Part shown: positions 45,720-55,907 of the stretch, piece by piece
Position numbering within the stretch: the stretch's first letter is position 1
Layout: each line of letters starts with the position of its first letter
DNA from: Prevotella sp. UBA6447
Lineage (GTDB): Bacteria; Bacteroidota; Bacteroidia; Bacteroidales; Bacteroidaceae
Assembly: GCA_002437115.1 (NCBI GenBank)
Contig: DJOD01000064.1
Location: 15,992-79,991 of the forward strand
Direction of reading: 5' to 3'
Length of the DNA: 64,000 nucleotides
Program-made: the position numbers and the translations under genes
The notes under the pieces: model-generated
The model's input: the letters and a program-made list of their open reading frames with translations, nothing else
The model's database searches: none
What the model was told of the DNA's origin: nothing

Positions 45720-48191
45720 TCAGCGCCGCAAACGTTGTTCTGCTTGACGCAACACGTAACGAAGGTCTTGCAGAACCGAAAGAACACGACGCTGCAAATC
45801 GCCGTCAGTCAATTCTCCGATGTGCTCGGGCGACATGGCCTGCAAACTGGACACACTCTGGGCACCCACCATTGTCATCACAGGCAAAGCCTTGTGGCTC
45901 ACATGGGCAATCCGAGTGCGATCGAGGGTGGGAAAGGCTGCCTCAAGGGTCGACACATGAACGGTCAAGTCGTGGACAAGGCTGTCGAGAATGTCGCGCT
46001 CGGCTTCTGGGTCGCCCGAGGCAAACGCTGTGAGGGCAGACAAGTCGCAAGCTCTGGCGGACGTTTCGGCAGGCGAGCAGTTCTTTGGAACAGGCAGTCC
46101 CACAGCCGAAGCAAGATCGTTCAGGCTGACGGGCTTGAACAGGCAAGCGTCAAAGCCAGCGTCTTCAAGCTGGGACATGACGCTCGGCTCATGGGCAGTC
46201 ATCGCAATCAGGCGCATGCCAGCATGCGGGCCGATGAGTCGTGCCACATCCATTCCGTTCATCTCGGGCATCTCCACATCGACAAGGCAGACCGACGGCC
46301 ACCGCGACCGCACATGGCGAATCAGTTCACTGGCGTGCTGGCAAGTGACAACACGACACCCCTTGGGCACCAGGCGGCGCAATATCTCGTTGAGCAACTG
46401 CAGCTGCAACTTGTCGTCATCAAGGACAACGATGCCTGTGGGGGGCGCGACACGATGGGCTACAGCAGATGGCTGGCTGGCACCAGGCACGGCAGCGCAA
46501 GCGCCAACAACCGACGAGGTTACAGGGATGATAGGCAACGACACGCGGAATGTGGTGCCTGTGCCTTTTTCAGAATGTACCTGGATGCTACCACGTAGCA
46601 AGGCCACCAGTTCTTTCACTATCGAAAGCCCAAGGCCAATGCCTTCCTCGCCCTGAGCCTCGGGCAAACGGGTGAAAGCCCGGAAGATGCTTTTTGTTTC
46701 CTCCTCGGTCATGCCACAGCCAGTGTCGGTCACGCTGACAACGAGATGGTCGACAGAGGTGACGGCCCTGACCGTGATGCCACCCCGTGAGGTGTACTTG
46801 CAAGCGTTGCTCAAGAGGTTATCCACGATTTGCGTCATACGGAACGAGTCGCCCTTGGCAAACGCTTGCGTGCAACGACTCACATCACACGACAGCCACA
46901 GCCCCTTGTTTTCGGCTTGCGGGCGCATGCCTTCGGCGCAGTCGGCGATAAGACGCGACGGACTAAACGTAGTGGCTCGCGTCTGCGCCTTGCCGCTCTC
47001 CAGACTGTGGTAGTCGAGCAAGGTGGTGACAAGATGCAGCAAATGGGTGGCCGATGCGTTGATGTTGCGGGCATATGTCCCCGTCTGTGGATCACTTTTT
47101 ACCTTCTCGGCAAGCAGTTGCGTGAAGCCCGAGATGGATGCTGCGGGTGCCTTGATGTCGTGGGTGATAGTGAGCATCAGCCGTTCACGCTGTGCCATGA
47201 GGCGCTCGGTCTCTTCCTTCGAGGCCTTCAACTTCATGCGGTCGCGCTGCTCGCGCTTCACATCGCGCCACACCAAAAAGACAAGCACACCTGCCAACAG
47301 GAGCGACACCAATGCCAACAGCACCATCTTGGCAATCACGTCGCGGCGTGCCGTCACGTTCTTGGCGAGCACCACTTGCTTGGCGTTGCGCTCATCGCCA
47401 CGGATGTCGCGCAGCAACTGGTCTGTCTGTTCGGCTATTTTGATGCTGACGAGCTGCTGTTGGCGTTCTTGCTCTTTCAGCTGACGGCGCTTCTCATCTC
47501 TCAGTTGATGGTCTTTCAGAGCGATGTCCGACAACACATTGGCCACGTCATGGGCAATGTTGATCCTCCGCTGGGTCGAGTCGGTGACCTGGAGGCTGTC
47601 ATGCCGCACGCGCAAGGTGTCGGAATGTTGCCGCTTGAAAGCATCGGCCAAACGGGCGAAGAAGCCCTTGCGGCTCTTCACCACCTCGTAGACCGTCTGC
47701 TTGTTTTCTGTCACCTCCTTGGCTTTGGGGTGGATAATGACCGAATCGGCACCACGGTGCAAGTTGTTCACCTTGTCGGCAAGGAAGTTGTCGTCGCGAT
47801 TAGCGCTCATCATGCGCATAATCAGGAGGGTGTTGTCACGGTTCATCCGCAAGAGCGTTTGCAAAGAGTCTATCTTACGGTCTTGGGCGGTCTTGGGCAA
47901 AGCGTCCTGCAACCGCTCAGACAATGCCAGCGTATTGCGTAAGGACCGCTCGTAGCTTTCCCATTGGCCGATATCGCCAAGGGTAATAGCTCGTTCCTTG
48001 TTGCTCGTTTGCATGAAACTGTAAACAAGACTGTCGATGAGGTCTCGACGCTGGTTGAAAGTACGCTCCGTCTCGTTGATACGCACAAACGTGCGCATAT
48101 TTCCGTAAACCATCCACGCGGCAAGACCCGAGATGGCCAGCACAACCGCATAGCCAATGGCAACCTTCAGGGGAACACTCGTCTTCATCAT
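45720..48191 (-). CDS. hybrid sensor histidine kinase with receiver and HPt domains
   Basis: A full phosphorelay in one inner-membrane protein of 823 residues. A membrane helix (about 7-27), a periplasmic helical sensor (about 30-275) and a second helix (about 285-305) are followed by the HisKA domain with His344 ('LTITHDIKAPAASIS'). The ATPase has 'NLLSNACKYTS', 'DTGCGM' and 'GIGLGLSIVKEL'. The receiver has Asp638 ('CLVDVEMPEMNG'). The last 110 residues are an HPt domain with His766 ('VSHKALPV'). The promoter at 48211-48242 shows that translation starts at 48191 or 48188. No response regulator gene adjoins it; the NtrC-type regulator at 54508-55860 is a candidate. Confidence 0.93.
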   Translation of the reverse strand: MMKTSVPLKVAIGYAVVLAISGLAAWMVYGNMRTFVRINETERTFNQRRDLIDSLVYSFMQTSNKERAITLGDIGQWESYERSLRNTLALSERLQDALPKTAQDRKIDSLQTLLRMNRDNTLLIMRMMSANRDDNFLADKVNNLHRGADSVIIHPKAKEVTENKQTVYEVVKSRKGFFARLADAFKRQHSDTLRVRHDSLQVTDSTQRRINIAHDVANVLSDIALKDHQLRDEKRRQLKEQERQQQLVSIKIAEQTDQLLRDIRGDERNAKQVVLAKNVTARRDVIAKMVLLALVSLLLAGVLVFLVWRDVKREQRDRMKLKASKEETERLMAQRERLMLTITHDIKAPAASISGFTQLLAEKVKSDPQTGTYARNINASATHLLHLVTTLLDYHSLESGKAQTRATTFSPSRLIADCAEGMRPQAENKGLWLSCDVSRCTQAFAKGDSFRMTQIVDNLLSNACKYTSRGGITVRAVTSVDHLVVSVTDTGCGMTEEETKSIFRAFTRLPEAQGEEGIGLGLSIVKELVALLRGSIQVHSEKGTGTTFRVSLPIIPVTSSVVGACAAVPGASQPSAVAHRVAPPTGIVVLDDDKLQLQLLNEILRRLVPKGCRVVTCQHASELIRHVRSRWPSVCLVDVEMPEMNGMDVARLIGPHAGMRLIAMTAHEPSVMSQLEDAGFDACLFKPVSLNDLASAVGLPVPKNCSPAETSARACDLSALTAFASGDPEAERDILDSLVHDLTVHVSTLEAAFPTLDRTRIAHVSHKALPVMTMVGAQSVSSLQAMSPEHIGELTDGDLQRRVLSVLQDLRYVLRQAEQRLRR

Positions 48192-48210
48192 GATTATTCT
48201 GAACCGAGTG

Positions 48211-48242
48211 CAAAAGTACACAAAACGCTTCTTCTACACAAA
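48211..48242 (-). promoter_or_regulatory. promoter of the hybrid kinase gene
   Basis: On the minus strand TTTG (48242-48239), 20-bp spacer, TACTTTTG (48218-48211). The predicted leader is only about 13 bases. Confidence 0.75.
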
Positions 48243-48376
48243 TCGTTATTGCTCCAGATGTGTTTAGGCACTTCTTTTTTTTCTTACCAGTACGCGAACA
48301 TACTCCACCAAAGTGACGGGTACACATAAAGAATAGGGCTATGGCCAACCTTGAAACTCGTGACAGTGCCGCCGTG

Positions 48377-49525
48377 TCACGCCCACGCCACAGGGACAGC
48401 AAGCGAGCCATGGGGCTCACACATGTGGTCTTCCCTTGCGTCGTAATATTCGGCGTAGGCGTTTTCTATAGCGGCCATGATACGTGAGTCGGCGTGATTC
48501 TCCCACATTCGGAACTCCACGTCTTCCTCATACTCATGGGCAAACGACATCAATCTGTCCATGTCAAAGATGTCGCTTGCCAAGCCAACCATTTCCTTCT
48601 CGGCATCCGTGGCGTTGCAAACTTGCTCCACATGGGCAGGAACCATCAAGCAGGGCTTCCCCATATACAAAGCCTCACACACGCTCTCGAAACCCGCCGT
48701 TGTGGCGTAAGCCTTGCATCCAGCCATTAAGCGGAGGAATTTTTCGTCATCCAACTTGTGGAAGACCAGGTTATCGTCAACCTTCGTCTCATCCTTGTCC
48801 GTCTTCTCGTCCCAAAAGAAATGGAGCTTGACGTGGGGATGCTGCTGATGCCAGCGCATCACGTCCTTGTAAAATCCCGCATTGAGAATATATCCCAACA
48901 CATAATCGCCGTGATGTCTCACCTCTGCTTTCACTTCCTGGCGAAGAAGTGGGGGAACCACCTTGATATGGTGGCTATCGTCGTCGGCGTAATCGCGAAT
49001 GGACAAGGCAAGCTCGCACGTTGCCCCCTTGCAGGTAAGGCGTGTGAAGAGCTGCAAGAAATATTCGGGAACAGGGTATTTTCCCGGCATCTTGAAGGAA
49101 GGATGGAGAAATAGGTACTGGTGGGCGACGCAAACCTCGGGAACCCCGAGGCTGAAAAGACTGAAAGCCAAACCACACAGTATCTCATAGAAATTAATCA
49201 CAATGTCTGCCCCACTTTGCTTGACGTGCTTGCGTATCAAGGCGATGCTCTTCATGTGGGAGGGCACCAGCAAGGTGTTGTAAGCCACCGAACGCAGCAA
49301 GTGTACCCTGCGGTTTTCCTTGGACGGCAAAAAATTTGGACTGGTGAACAAGGTGACTGGCATCCCTATCTTGTCCACGAAAAAGCGAGGAATTTCCCTT
49401 CTAGCACTCTTTCCCACCATGACATCCACTACAGTGTGCCCATTTTGGGCAAGCATCTCCTTCATCGCCAAGGCTTGGGTGAGATGTCCTCTTCCTTCAC
49501 CTTGAATTACAAACATTACTTTCAT
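48377..49525 (-). CDS. glycosyltransferase, GT-B fold (MurG/MJ1255-like)
   Basis: The start at 49525 gives 'MKVMFVIQGEGRGHLTQALAM', a typical GT-B N-terminus with the Gly-rich loop. The C-terminal half has the nucleotide-sugar site 'AYATTAGFESVCEALYMGKP' followed by 'LMVPAHVEQVCNATDAEKEM', as in MurG and the MJ1255-type family. 382 residues is normal. The protein may glycosylate a surface polymer, lipid or protein; the acceptor is unknown. The frame upstream to 49615 is not conserved-looking. A TATCTTTG at 49599-49606 may be the -7 box. It is monocistronic between the kinase and the trmO operon. Confidence 0.85.
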   Translation of the reverse strand: MKVMFVIQGEGRGHLTQALAMKEMLAQNGHTVVDVMVGKSARREIPRFFVDKIGMPVTLFTSPNFLPSKENRRVHLLRSVAYNTLLVPSHMKSIALIRKHVKQSGADIVINFYEILCGLAFSLFSLGVPEVCVAHQYLFLHPSFKMPGKYPVPEYFLQLFTRLTCKGATCELALSIRDYADDDSHHIKVVPPLLRQEVKAEVRHHGDYVLGYILNAGFYKDVMRWHQQHPHVKLHFFWDEKTDKDETKVDDNLVFHKLDDEKFLRLMAGCKAYATTAGFESVCEALYMGKPCLMVPAHVEQVCNATDAEKEMVGLASDIFDMDRLMSFAHEYEEDVEFRMWENHADSRIMAAIENAYAEYYDAREDHMCEPHGSLAVPVAWA

Positions 49526-49702
49526 TTCTTCTTTCGTCTTTATCAATATCACATCAAAGGGCCGAAGTTGCCCATGTGGACACTTATTGTCCTGATTGCA
49601 AAGATACTCTGACAATATTACAAAGACTTGATGAAAAGATGACAGTTCGATGAATAATTCTGCAAGCGGAACGACATAGCAACAGCCTTTCCTGTCATGG
49701 GC

Positions 49703-50383
49703 TCACCCTGCGTCAACAATCTCCACGACGGACAGCACGTCGCCGTCGACCTTGAAACGAACATCTCGCCCTCCGAACAGCATGCCATAGACCTTGCTGC
49801 TGTCGTGGTGGTAGTGGGGACGCGGGTCGAGCGACAGCACCTGGCGCAACGTGACGGTGTCGTCTGCCCCCAAGGCATGCTCCAGCGTGGGGGGAATGAA
49901 AACCGTCAGCCTCCGCATGGGATTGCTGTCGACAAATCCACACCGCACGTTGGGATGGCTGTCGGCATAGGCCACGTAGGGTTTGATGTCGAAGATGGGC
50001 GTCCCATCCATGAGGTCGGCTCCCTTGACATGGATAACCGGACCCTTGGGGGTGTCCCAATCCACATGGTCGAGCCTCACCGACGACAAGCCCAACGGGT
50101 TGGGGCGGAAAGGCGAACGCGTGGCAAACACGCCCATCCTGACGTTGCCACCCAACACAGGCGGGCGCACCACAGGGCTGGTTGCCTCATGGCGATTGGC
50201 CGAGAACGACCATATAAGCCACAGGAAATCAAACTCTTCCAAACCGCGAAGGGCGTCGGCCGTGCGCCAAGCTGGCTCAAGCACGATTTGCCCACAAAGG
50301 TCGGGAGCCAGTCCGCTCTGCTTGGGAACGCCAAACTTGGAAGCAAACGGCGAACGGAAATAGGCGATGGGGGTCAGGTTCAT
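49703..50383 (-). CDS. trmO: tRNA m6t6A37 methyltransferase TrmO
   Basis: SAM-dependent enzyme that methylates N6-threonylcarbamoyladenosine at position 37 of threonine tRNAs. The 226 residues match the TsaA/YaeB family: 'IAYFRSPFASKFGVPKQSGL', 'LEEFDFLWLIWSF', 'RMGVFATRSPFRPNPLGLSS' and 'GTPIFDIKPYVAYAD'. The C-terminal 60 residues form the small extra domain ('RPHYHHDSSKVYGMLFGGRD'). It is the last gene of a four-gene unit with PAP2, LTA-synthase-like and WG genes (gap of 21 bases), although its function is unrelated. Confidence 0.93.
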   Translation of the reverse strand: MNLTPIAYFRSPFASKFGVPKQSGLAPDLCGQIVLEPAWRTADALRGLEEFDFLWLIWSFSANRHEATSPVVRPPVLGGNVRMGVFATRSPFRPNPLGLSSVRLDHVDWDTPKGPVIHVKGADLMDGTPIFDIKPYVAYADSHPNVRCGFVDSNPMRRLTVFIPPTLEHALGADDTVTLRQVLSLDPRPHYHHDSSKVYGMLFGGRDVRFKVDGDVLSVVEIVDAG

Positions 50384-50404
50384 GTTGACGCGTAAGGTGA
50401 CAAG

Positions 50405-51118
50405 TTAAATCTTATCGGTGCTGGGATTGAAGTTGGAGGCCAAGATGAACATGAGAGCCACCTCTGACAAGAAGACGATGACCGGCACATACATCTGTGG
50501 CGCATGGGGCTGGTATGGCTTGAAAGTCTCCGTGGTGTGGTGCATTCCCTTCTGGAAAAAATAATAGACGAGCGTTGCGGTCACCAGCCCAAAGAGCATA
50601 CCCACCAAGATGTCGCCAAAATAATGCACGCCCAGGTACATCCTCGACCAGCAGGTGATGATCGACCACACTACAAGCGTGGCCGAAAGGATATGGCGCC
50701 GAAACACATAGATGATGAAGAACGTCAGCCCCCAGCAGTTGGCCGAATGGGCTGACGGGAAACCGTAGCGTCCACCACGGTACCCATCAACGATGTGCAC
50801 CAAGGGCGAGATAGGGTTGTCTGTATTGGCCGGCCGGAGCCTTCCCACGGCGGAGCGTACCAGCGAGCCCGTCACCTGGTCGCTGATGAGGATAAGCAAG
50901 GCGATGACAAGCAGGCAAAACACGTTGACCCGCCAAGGAAAACTGCGAAACATCACATAGATAATGCTCAAATAGAGCGGCAGCCAGATAAAGCGCCCAC
51001 TGTACATCTCCATGAAGTTGTCCCAGTAAGCGTTATGCAGCCCGTTGATGGCCAGAAAAATACTTGTATCCCATCCGTCCAGCATCTGAAGGAAGGACGA
51101 AAACAAAAGGTCTGTCAT
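50405..51118 (-). CDS. PAP2-family membrane phosphatase
   Basis: Integral membrane phosphatase of 237 residues with about six helices. The three PAP2 signature motifs are present: 'SAVGRLRPAN' (KxxxxxxRP-like), 'GFPSAHSANCWG' and 'SRMYLGVHYFGDILVG'. Likely substrates are undecaprenyl diphosphate or lipid A phosphate; the sequence does not decide. The C-terminal 40 residues ('FQKGMHHTTETFKPYQPHAP' and a last helix) are an addition. It is co-directional with the LTA-synthase-like gene (17 bases away), so a shared role in envelope phosphate chemistry is reasonable. Confidence 0.92.
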   Translation of the reverse strand: MTDLLFSSFLQMLDGWDTSIFLAINGLHNAYWDNFMEMYSGRFIWLPLYLSIIYVMFRSFPWRVNVFCLLVIALLILISDQVTGSLVRSAVGRLRPANTDNPISPLVHIVDGYRGGRYGFPSAHSANCWGLTFFIIYVFRRHILSATLVVWSIITCWSRMYLGVHYFGDILVGMLFGLVTATLVYYFFQKGMHHTTETFKPYQPHAPQMYVPVIVFLSEVALMFILASNFNPSTDKI

Positions 51119-51135
51119 GAGTCGTTCATTACTGT

Positions 51136-52986
51136 TTATCGGCGGGCAATATCGTCGAAAATCACCTGCAGCATCGCCTGCCCGCGCCGCAGGTTCTTGC
51201 CTCTTACGGATCCCTCATCGAGGACGGAACGCCCCAACTTGTTGTCGAAAATCAGCGTGTTCTCATCATCCATCATGCCAATGCCATCATTCATCAGGAA
51301 AAAGGCGTAATGGGGGATTCCTGGTTCAAGGATGTCCTTGCTGAATTTCATGTCCTTGGCATCAATGCCCAGCTTGGCGAGCAAGGTGGCCGCTATGTCC
51401 TGTTGCGAGGCCCATGTGTCCACCACACGAGGTTTCCCGATGACACCTCCCGTCCACACCATGGGGATGTGGAAACGCCAAGGCTTGAAGTTGTCGGTGT
51501 TCTTGGGCCATGCCCCAAGGTGGTCGGGCACGATGATGACAAGCGACCGTTTCCAGCGGGGCGAGCGGCGGAGCGTCGCGACGAAGTTGCCCACGCAACT
51601 GTCGGCATAAGCAAAAGCGTTGAGGGTCTTGTCGCGCAACCGGCTGTAGGGAACGTCGAAAGGCTCGTGCGAGCTCGATGTTTGTATGACGCGCAACATG
51701 GGCCGGCCCGTCGGACTCTTTTTCAAGTCGTCTTTCACACGCGCAAAAAGCAGGTGGTCGGGCACCCCCCACTTGCTCAACCTGTCGGCCACAGGAAAAT
51801 CGGTGTCGGCCGTGATGTCCTCAAAACCTTGGTTGATGAGGAACGAGCGCATGTTGGTGAAGTTGGCATCGCCCCCATAATAATAGTGGAGACCATACCC
51901 TCGTTTTGCCATGTGCTGTGCCATGGATGGCATGGCCGCCGTTTTCTTCGGATATTTCATGAGGCTCACCGTAGACGGTGCCGGATAACCTAAGAGAATC
52001 GACACCAGTCCGCGGTCGGTGCGAAAACTGTTGGCATAGAAGCGCGAAAAATAAAGGCCCTCCTTCTTGAGCGCGTTGAGCTGGGGCGTCACCTCCACCA
52101 TGCGCCCCCGCAAGTCGGGCGTGCGCGCCTTGGTCACCGTGTCGGAGAAACTTTCCAGGATGATCAGGTAGACGTCGGGTTGCGACTCCATCCAGTCGGA
52201 GGTCGATGAGCGGAGAGCCTTGGGCTTGTTGGTGTCGTAGACGAGCAGGTGCGCCCTGTCGTCATCCATGAAGCGATACTGCGACGCGAAGTCTTCCTGG
52301 TGCGTCAAACTCTCCATCAGCGAAAAGAGAGGGTTGACAGCAGCATGGTTGAGCACCGTCCGCTGTGAGAAATAAGCGGTTCCCGTATTCATCGACGACA
52401 CCGTGACTCCGCCACGTATGGGCAAGAAGAGAGCCACCGTGAGCAGAGCCTCTACCGCCAAAGGCCACGACCGCCTGGCCATACAGGGCCGAAAGGCCGT
52501 GCGATAGAGCAGGTGAAACAGCAAGCTGATGCCCGCCACCACAATTGCCGTGGCTGCGAGAGCCAATAGCCCTTCTCCCCACCCCACGCTGGCCAACGCA
52601 TCGGCAGGCGATGAAGTGATGTAGAACAAAGGCGTACTGTCGAGTGGGAATCGCCAATAACCATAGAGCCCGATGTTGGCCACAAAGCTCAAGGCCACCA
52701 CAACCGAGGCAAAGCCAAAATAGCCCGCCAACGCCCAACGCCACCTGGCGAGAGCCGAAGGACTCCGAAATGCCGCCACGGGCAGGTCGCTCAGCAACAA
52801 GAGCAAGGCGGGAACTACCGTCAGGTAACCGGCCATAGACAGGTCGAGCGGCAGACCGTGCCCCATGACGGGCAACACATCAGACAGGCCTCCACCATAC
52901 GTGAGCAAGAACACAGGCTTCTGCAGCACGAACAGCAGGGTCCATGCCGCAAAGGTAGCTACAATGAGAAATATCTTCTGTTTCAA
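51136..52986 (-). CDS. LTA synthase-like phosphoglycerol/phosphoethanolamine transferase
   Basis: Five N-terminal membrane helices (residues 1-200) are followed by an extracytoplasmic sulfatase/alkaline-phosphatase fold (about 255-600). Metal and catalytic residues are seen as 'LIILESFSDT' (Glu), 'SFRTDRGLVSIL' (Thr nucleophile) and 'IVPDHLGAW' (Asp-His). This matches the LtaS-like family of Gram-negative bacteria, which moves phosphoglycerol or phosphoethanolamine onto glycans or lipids rather than making lipoteichoic acid. It is 7 bases after the WG gene and 17 before the PAP2 gene. A PAP2 enzyme could remove the phosphorylated lipid by-product. Confidence 0.88.
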   Translation of the reverse strand: MKQKIFLIVATFAAWTLLFVLQKPVFLLTYGGGLSDVLPVMGHGLPLDLSMAGYLTVVPALLLLLSDLPVAAFRSPSALARWRWALAGYFGFASVVVALSFVANIGLYGYWRFPLDSTPLFYITSSPADALASVGWGEGLLALAATAIVVAGISLLFHLLYRTAFRPCMARRSWPLAVEALLTVALFLPIRGGVTVSSMNTGTAYFSQRTVLNHAAVNPLFSLMESLTHQEDFASQYRFMDDDRAHLLVYDTNKPKALRSSTSDWMESQPDVYLIILESFSDTVTKARTPDLRGRMVEVTPQLNALKKEGLYFSRFYANSFRTDRGLVSILLGYPAPSTVSLMKYPKKTAAMPSMAQHMAKRGYGLHYYYGGDANFTNMRSFLINQGFEDITADTDFPVADRLSKWGVPDHLLFARVKDDLKKSPTGRPMLRVIQTSSSHEPFDVPYSRLRDKTLNAFAYADSCVGNFVATLRRSPRWKRSLVIIVPDHLGAWPKNTDNFKPWRFHIPMVWTGGVIGKPRVVDTWASQQDIAATLLAKLGIDAKDMKFSKDILEPGIPHYAFFLMNDGIGMMDDENTLIFDNKLGRSVLDEGSVRGKNLRRGQAMLQVIFDDIARR

Positions 52987-52993
52987 AGCTGGC

Positions 52994-53635
52994 CTATTTC
53001 AGTTCCGTGTCGTTGCCTTTGGTACATTCAAACCAGGGCTCCTTATCTCGCAAGGCAATGTCGTCATAGTCGAATGGCACCACTACGGTATCGTGCCCGT
53101 CGGGCAGCACCAGCCCCATCTTCCCATTCTTTTGGGCAATGACGGGCATCGTCTTCATGTCGTCAACATAGACGTAAGGGGTGCGCAGAAAATCATAACG
53201 CGGCGAAACGAGCACACGCCCCTCATGATCCTTGATGCCATATTTGCCGCCCTCCTCAAACACCACATGATACTTGATATACTTCTTTTTCATGCGGTCC
53301 ACGTAGAAAGCCATGGTCTCTTCGTCAGTTATCATGCCGAGGAAATAGTGGAACGTGTCGCAGTAATTGGCGATGGCACGCGCCACAAGCATACGCCACG
53401 ACAGGTCTTTCACCACCTTGCGGTTGAGGTCTATGTAACGTGCCATGGCCTCCTCGCGCTGGGGAACGCTAAGGGTGCGTATCCGAGCCTCAAACTTCTC
53501 GAGCATGGCCAGCGAACCATGCATGCCCTTGATATAGCGATGTATCTGCCGCCCCATCTCATTGGCAAAAAACTTGTCTATTTGCCGGGTCTCTACTTCT
53601 TCTCTGAACAGTCCATCCATAGTGTTCGGGTTCAT
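52994..53635 (-). CDS. WG-repeat protein leading the envelope operon
   Basis: The start is set at 53635 (ATG, 'MNPNTMDGLFREEVETRQID') because the promoter's -7 box covers 53650-53657, including the alternative GTG at 53650. The 213 residues have a helical N-terminal two-thirds, with a repeated 'R.ID/Y.DRM..K' flavour, and a C-terminal WG-like part ('KYGIKDHEGRVLVSPRYDFL', 'NGKMGLVLPDGHDTVVVPFD'). There is no signal peptide, so it may be cytoplasmic. The function is unknown; its lead position in the LTA-synthase-like/PAP2/TrmO unit suggests a regulatory or accessory role. Confidence 0.8.
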   Translation of the reverse strand: MNPNTMDGLFREEVETRQIDKFFANEMGRQIHRYIKGMHGSLAMLEKFEARIRTLSVPQREEAMARYIDLNRKVVKDLSWRMLVARAIANYCDTFHYFLGMITDEETMAFYVDRMKKKYIKYHVVFEEGGKYGIKDHEGRVLVSPRYDFLRTPYVYVDDMKTMPVIAQKNGKMGLVLPDGHDTVVVPFDYDDIALRDKEPWFECTKGNDTELK

Positions 53636-53649
53636 CTGTTTGTTTTTCA

Positions 53650-53681
53650 CAAAAGTACTAACAATCTTTCAACTAACCAAA
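53650..53681 (-). promoter_or_regulatory. promoter of the WG-LtaS-PAP2-TrmO operon
   Basis: On the minus strand TTTG (53681-53678), 20-bp spacer, TACTTTTG (53657-53650). The start site would fall near 53643, leaving a leader of about 8 bases. Confidence 0.75.
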
Positions 53682-53849
53682 GGAAAACATCAGTTTTTCT
53701 GCCAGTCATCTGCACACGGCTTTTACACGCAGGCTTTTCCTACCATGCCACTTGAGAGTGGGGGGATAAACTGAGCAGAGGAGGGTATGGAGCGAAACAA
53801 CATGTTGGTGACTTATTCCCATTACAGGGCTAAGGTCTTTAAGGTGATG

Positions 53850-53921
53850 CCGCAACTTGCTGAATATCTACGGATAACACAACATAAAAAACAATAGCTG
53901 TTATTTTTCACGAAAGGACAG
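53850..53921 (+). repeat. dispersed intergenic repeat, copy C
   Basis: GCCGCAACTTGCTGAATATC, then the core ACAATAGCTGTTATTTTTC, then ACGAAAGGACA. It agrees with copy A at 25204-25296 in order and orientation, lacking the second partial core. Confidence 0.65.
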
Positions 53922-53927
53922 GTACTA

Positions 53928-53962
53928 AAAAAGCCCCGCTGCAAACATTCGCATGCGGGGCA
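53928..53962 (-). terminator. terminator of the small secreted peptide gene
   Basis: GCCCCGC (53934-53940) pairs with GCGGGGC (53956-53962). On the minus strand it is followed by TTTTTT. Confidence 0.85.
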
Positions 53963-54038
53963 TCAGAATCCTGAAACAAAAATTACCTCTAAACTATCTT
54001 ACCTATTCGCATAGACAATTATGCTTTCTCTTATTTTT

Positions 54039-54257
54039 TCATTTTGCCACGTTGGTCGTGTCGACAGTAGGCGTTGCGGTCGTGTCGGCAGGAGCCACTG
54101 TGGTGTCGGCAGGTGTGGTGGGGTTCACAACGGCTGAGTCCACAGTGTCGTTGACCTGAGTCATGTTGTTAGCCACTTGAGCATTGTTCATTGCGAAGAC
54201 GTTGCTCACTGAAATCATTGCCAATGCAGCTACGGCTGCGAAAAACATCTTTTTCAT
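54039..54257 (-). CDS. small secreted Thr/Pro/Ala-rich peptide (72 aa)
   Basis: The start at 54257 gives a clear signal peptide ('MKKMFFAAVAALAMISVSNV' with FA, cut near residue 22). The mature chain of about 50 residues is low-complexity: 'NDTVDSAVVNPTTPADTTVA' continuing with PADTT and TVDTT repeats. It has no Cys and no hydrophobic segment, so it is likely disordered in the periplasm or outside the cell. A strong terminator follows the stop, which supports expression. Similar tiny Thr-Pro proteins are common and unexplained in this phylum. It is monocistronic. Confidence 0.75.
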   Translation of the reverse strand: MKKMFFAAVAALAMISVSNVFAMNNAQVANNMTQVNDTVDSAVVNPTTPADTTVAPADTTATPTVDTTNVAK

Positions 54258-54507
54258 ACTCAATAGTATTTTAAATGGTTTGTTAATCTTGTTCACTAAC
54301 CATTATTGCAACCACCGTGCCAAAGTGAACTCAAAACACTCATTTAGTTGACAATCAGCTTGTTACGCAAACAGTAACAGAATCATCTTGTTGTGGAAAG
54401 TGTGGAAAAGGTGTGGAAAAATTCCACAATCATATGTGGAACGCACGGGGAATACTTGCCCACAAGTGTGGCAAGCGACAGCCAAGAAAAAACGGTATGG
54501 CTGGAAA

Positions 54508-55860
<1,353 letters not shown>

Positions 55861-55877
55861 GATGTTACCTGAATATG

Positions 55878-55907
55878 GAGCCTTCCCATTGTGGGAAGGC
55901 TCTTTTT
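55878..55907. terminator. hairpin between yfcE and the NtrC-type gene
   Basis: GAGCCTTCCCA/TGGGAAGGCTC is a perfect 11-bp stem with a 3-nt loop. The strong T-run is on the plus strand, yet both neighbouring genes run on the minus strand, where the hairpin follows the yfcE stop by 3 bases. It may stop yfcE transcripts weakly or block antisense transcription. Confidence 0.55.

Larger units (their letters stand above)
53682..54038. other. intergenic region with repeat and terminator
   Basis: No gene is visible. It carries copy C of the dispersed repeat (53850-53921) and the terminator of the small peptide gene (53928-53962). Confidence 0.5.

Noticed and set aside
53636..53650. Upstream GTG start for the WG protein
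   Set aside because: The -7 promoter box lies on this codon, so a transcript starting near 53643 could not include it.
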